Source of the DNA: Chloroflexota bacterium
GTDB taxonomy: Bacteria > Chloroflexota > FW602-bin22 > JACPRP01
Length of the DNA: 16,276 nt
Direction: 5' to 3'
Assembly (NCBI GenBank): GCA_016210495.1
Contig: JACQUC010000124.1
Span: 1-16,276 of the forward strand
Below the pieces are notes generated by a model. That model did not search any database and was not told the DNA's origin. It saw nothing but the letters and a program-made list of their open reading frames with translations. This document shows positions 14,466 through 16,276 of the stretch, one piece after another; position 1 is the first letter of the stretch, and each line of letters starts with the position of its first letter. Made by a program: the position numbers and the translations under genes.

Positions 14466-15222
14466 GAAGATCCTTGGCCCGGCAGCATTGCGGGCTTACC
14501 AAACCGGTGCAGTGAAGCTGGAGGATTTCGTCGGTCGCAGTCAGGATAAGCGCTGGGGGACGATGCGCCACGCCAGGAGCCTTCGTGATATACTGGGGGC
14601 TGACGAAGCGAAAAAGCATATGTCGGCCAGGGTGTCACAACCTGCTGGCGGCTCATCGCCGGCAGGACGAGGAAGCGCGGGAGCGGGAGGCGGCCATTTG
14701 CCAGCCGAGCGGGCTATAAGGCAGATCGAAGACCAGATCAGGCGAAACCCAGCCGAGTCGCTGCACGCAGTGGATGCCAGCGGGCGAGTTGTTTTGTCAA
14801 AACTGGGCACTCAGAACGAGGTGGTCTTAGACCCTACCGACTTGGCACTACTTCGTGATACAATAGTAACGCACAATCATCCAGGAGGGTTGGTGTATCT
14901 GTCGAGTGATCCTCGCTCGCAGGGCAACTCGTTCTCGCGAGAGGACATAATGGCGGCGAGTCAGGCGGATGTGGTGGAGATGCGGGCTGTTACGCCGGTC
15001 TGGCGGTTCATTGTGAGACGGCCGGCTGTTGGTTGGGGTGATTGGGGAAGAGATTTATCGCCTGTGTTCAGTCAGCACCGGGCAGCGGTAACCAGGGAGT
15101 TCCAGGAAGCGGTGTGGGTAACGCACACAATGACACAGGCGGAGGCAGAGGCGCAGTTTAGTCATGAGGTGTGGACGCGCGTCTCCCAGGAACTGGGGTT
15201 GGATTATAGGAGAGAGCCGTGA
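14464..15222 (+). pseudogene. Phage head-morphogenesis-type protein, 5'-truncated, with C-terminal JAB-like HNHP domain
   Basis: The open frame is 252 residues from an ATG that straddles the end of a CRISPR repeat; reading further upstream only translates the repeat. The first residues KILGPAALRAYQTG and KLEDFVGRSQ resemble the end of Mu gpF/SPP1 gp7-like minor head proteins, so the front of the gene is missing. After a Gly/Pro/Ala-rich linker (about residues 55-78) comes a domain with AVDASGRVVLSK, a THNHPGG metal motif (His137, His139) and SFSREDI (Asp161). This is a JAB/RadC-like arrangement seen at the C-terminus of some phage head proteins. Relative to the common HNHPxGSSFSxxD form, about 13 extra residues sit between HNHP and SFS. 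There is no plausible ribosome site. It overlaps the next gene as GTGA, a phage-like arrangement. Confidence 0.72.
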
Positions 15223-15494
15223 GTAAGGAAAAGATCGTCCTCGACAGGGAGTTTGAGATTTCGCCTTTCAGTGAGGTCTGTGGTGGTTGCCGCCATTTGC
15301 GGGACCACGGAGTTAATCGTGCCTGCGATGCGTTCCCGGATGGTATCCCCCTGGAAATTTGGCGGGGACAGAATGATCACCAGCGGCCTTATCCTGGCGA
15401 TCACGGCATTCAGTTTGAGCCAATAGATACACCCTACATGCGCCAGAAGTTCCCCGAGTACTTTCGGGAGAAGAAGCCGGGGGAGGCCGCTTGA
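15219..15494 (+). CDS. Small phage-associated Cys-rich protein
   Basis: The product is 91 residues. The GTG start overlaps the preceding stop (GTGA) and has AGGAG (15208-15212) 6 nt upstream. The protein contains VCGGCRHLRDHGVNRACDAF (a CxxC plus a third Cys), then PDGIPLEIWRGQNDHQRPYP and GDHGIQFEPI. This Cys3, FPxGIP and GDxGI pattern is one I associate with small proteins encoded next to phage minor-head and JAB-like proteins; the function is unknown, and a small metal-binding fold is likely. It appears intact and is carried wholly inside the segment between CRISPR repeats. The stop overlaps the next ATG (TGATG). Confidence 0.68.
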   Translation: MSKEKIVLDREFEISPFSEVCGGCRHLRDHGVNRACDAFPDGIPLEIWRGQNDHQRPYPGDHGIQFEPIDTPYMRQKFPEYFREKKPGEAA

Positions 15495-15658
15495 TGCCGA
15501 AGATTCGCTTCATCAGGCTTACCTGACCGCCTGAGGCGGGCGGCGCCGAGTACGAGGTGCGGGTGGAGCGCGTCGGCGAGGGCACGCCTTTCGAGTGCGT
15601 GTCTTGTGGCGCTCAGATGGAGGTGCGGCAGTATGCCGATATCCTGGAGCTGCTGCAC
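15494..15658 (+). pseudogene. Broken third phage-type frame with an in-frame TGA, cut at the CRISPR repeat
   Basis: From the ATG at 15494, coupled to the previous stop, the frame reads MPKIRFIRLT, meets a TGA at 15524-15526, and continues in the same frame with PPEAGGAEYEVRVERVGEG, then a CVSCGAQ (CxxC) motif, up to the repeat at 15659. Continuity of protein-like sequence across the stop suggests a TGG-to-TGA change or another nonsense mutation in one gene. Its 3' end is missing because the CRISPR repeat replaces it. I do not recognise the product. Confidence 0.5.
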
Positions 15659-16276
15659 GGTTCACCGCCACGCGCGTGGGGAAGATTGCACACGGTCTTT
15701 GAGTGGCTCCACATCTGGCGGTTCACACCCACGCGCGTGGGGAAGATGGTAAGCATAGGCTTATCATCGCCTATGTAGCAGGTTCACCCCCACGCGCGTG
15801 GGGAAGATGCCATGACCGAGTATAGCTAATGCCGTTGCCGCCGGTTCACCCCCACGCGCGTGGGGAAGATGGCTGGAGGGGCAGCGGCAGCACTCATGTA
15901 TCTGGTTCACCCCCACGCGCGTGGGGAAGATGCACCGCCGAGGTTGGCGAGAGAGAACGCTGAACGGTTCACCCCCACGCGCGTGGGGAAGATTCTTGGC
16001 ATTGCTGCACAATGGACTCGACCCACGGTTCACCCCCACGCGCGTGGGGAAGATGTTCGGCACGCCATACAACGTCACGAGCGGCGACGGTTCACCCCCA
16101 CGCGCGTGGGGAAGATGCTCATCCAGGCTCTCTATCACTTCCGCGCCATGGTTCACCCCCACGCGCGTGGGGAAGATTCGGCCGATGTATTCAACGATGT
16201 CGATCTTGGCGGTTCACCCCCACGCGCGTGGGGAAGATCGTGACAGTCCGTAATCGCTCCCTGATCCCATCGGTTC
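15659..16276 (-). CRISPR. Type I-E-like CRISPR array, 10 complete repeats plus a partial one at the window edge
   Basis: Repeats of 28 nt (GGTTCACCCCCAC to CGTGGGGAAGAT as read here) start at 15659, 15720, 15781, 15843, 15904, 15966, 16027, 16089, 16150 and 16211, with a partial one at 16272. The ten spacers are 33 or 34 nt and all different. The reverse complement (ATCTTCCCC to GGTGAACC) has the form and polarity of type I-E repeats, with a CCCCACGC/GCGTGGGG hairpin, so crRNA is expected from the minus strand and the leader lies to the right, outside the window. The two leftmost repeats each carry one change (15659: C to G in the C-run; 15720: C to A), as expected at the old end. The base just left of the repeat is C in 8 of these 11 (minus-strand G), consistent with a 29-nt repeat unit whose last base comes with the new spacer. 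Confidence 0.98.

Larger units (their letters stand above)
14466..15658. other. 1,193-bp phage-like segment lying exactly between two CRISPR repeats
   Basis: The segment begins at the base after a perfect repeat and ends at the base before a one-mismatch repeat. It carries three tightly packed, same-strand phage-type frames: a head-protein C-terminus, a small Cys-rich protein and a broken third gene. All external sides are cut. It occupies the place of a spacer but is about 36 times longer. At its left edge GAAGAT occurs twice in a row, once as the end of the repeat and once as the start of the segment. Confidence 0.75.

Noticed and set aside
15764..16253. Long frames on both strands made of repeated peptides such as HPHARGED, FTPTRVGK and SPPRAWGR
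   Set aside because: These are translations of the CRISPR repeat and its spacers, a well-known annotation artefact, not proteins.
15687..16271. Spacers matching the trapped phage segment (self-targeting)
   Set aside because: Comparing the spacers by eye with 14466-15658 on both strands showed no convincing match; an alignment would be needed to exclude imperfect ones.

Overview
The window is GC-rich and coherent. It looks like an uncultured environmental bacterium, most likely Chloroflexota. That placement is an inference from the lipoprotein style (Cys followed by a long Ala/Pro/Lys linker), the HyuA/HyuB plus oligopeptide-type ABC transporter gene set, and the abundant GTAGGGGCG-type palindromic intergenic repeats. 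There is no phylogenetic marker gene.

Layout. (1) 1-1604 is a decayed left flank: the 5' part of an IS1634-like transposase on the minus strand, running off the window edge, then an orphan DUF11 surface-protein remnant. (2) 1716-13041 is a plus-strand catabolic and uptake cluster. In order it holds an M24-fold protein, a class II aldolase-family protein, hydantoinase/oxoprolinase subunits A and B (all ATGA-coupled from the aldolase onward), a lipoprotein substrate-binding protein, two Dpp/Opp-type permeases, and a second M24-fold protein. A strong sigma-70-like promoter precedes the first gene. Gaps inside the cluster carry dispersed palindromic repeats and one MITE-like unit with perfect 23-bp inverted ends. 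The transporter ATPases are not in the window. (3) 13075-13835 is a translationally coupled pair of small genes with a toxin-antitoxin-like layout. (4) 13879-14381 is a converging minus-strand pair of unknown small genes. (5) 14377-16276 is a type I-E-like CRISPR array transcribed from the minus strand. It continues past the right edge, and no cas genes are in the window.

How the genes may work together. The binding protein and permeases would import a small peptide-like or amide compound. HyuA/HyuB would hydrolyse (or carboxylate) a cyclic amide or ketone-like substrate at the cost of ATP. The aldolase-family protein and the two M24-fold proteins would process related intermediates. Both M24 proteins have lost most of the metal ligands of true metallopeptidases, so a non-peptidase, creatinase-like chemistry is possible. 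The real substrate cannot be read from the sequence.

Most notable observation. The CRISPR array is interrupted. A perfect solitary repeat (14438-14465) is separated from the main array (first repeat 15659) by 1,193 bp of phage-like DNA: the C-terminal part of a head-morphogenesis-type protein with a JAB-like HNHP domain, a small Cys-rich companion gene, and a third gene with an in-frame TGA. This DNA abuts the repeats exactly at both ends, like a giant spacer. To the left of the solitary repeat lie exactly 33 nt and then a half-degenerate repeat, which looks like the true leader-distal end of the array.
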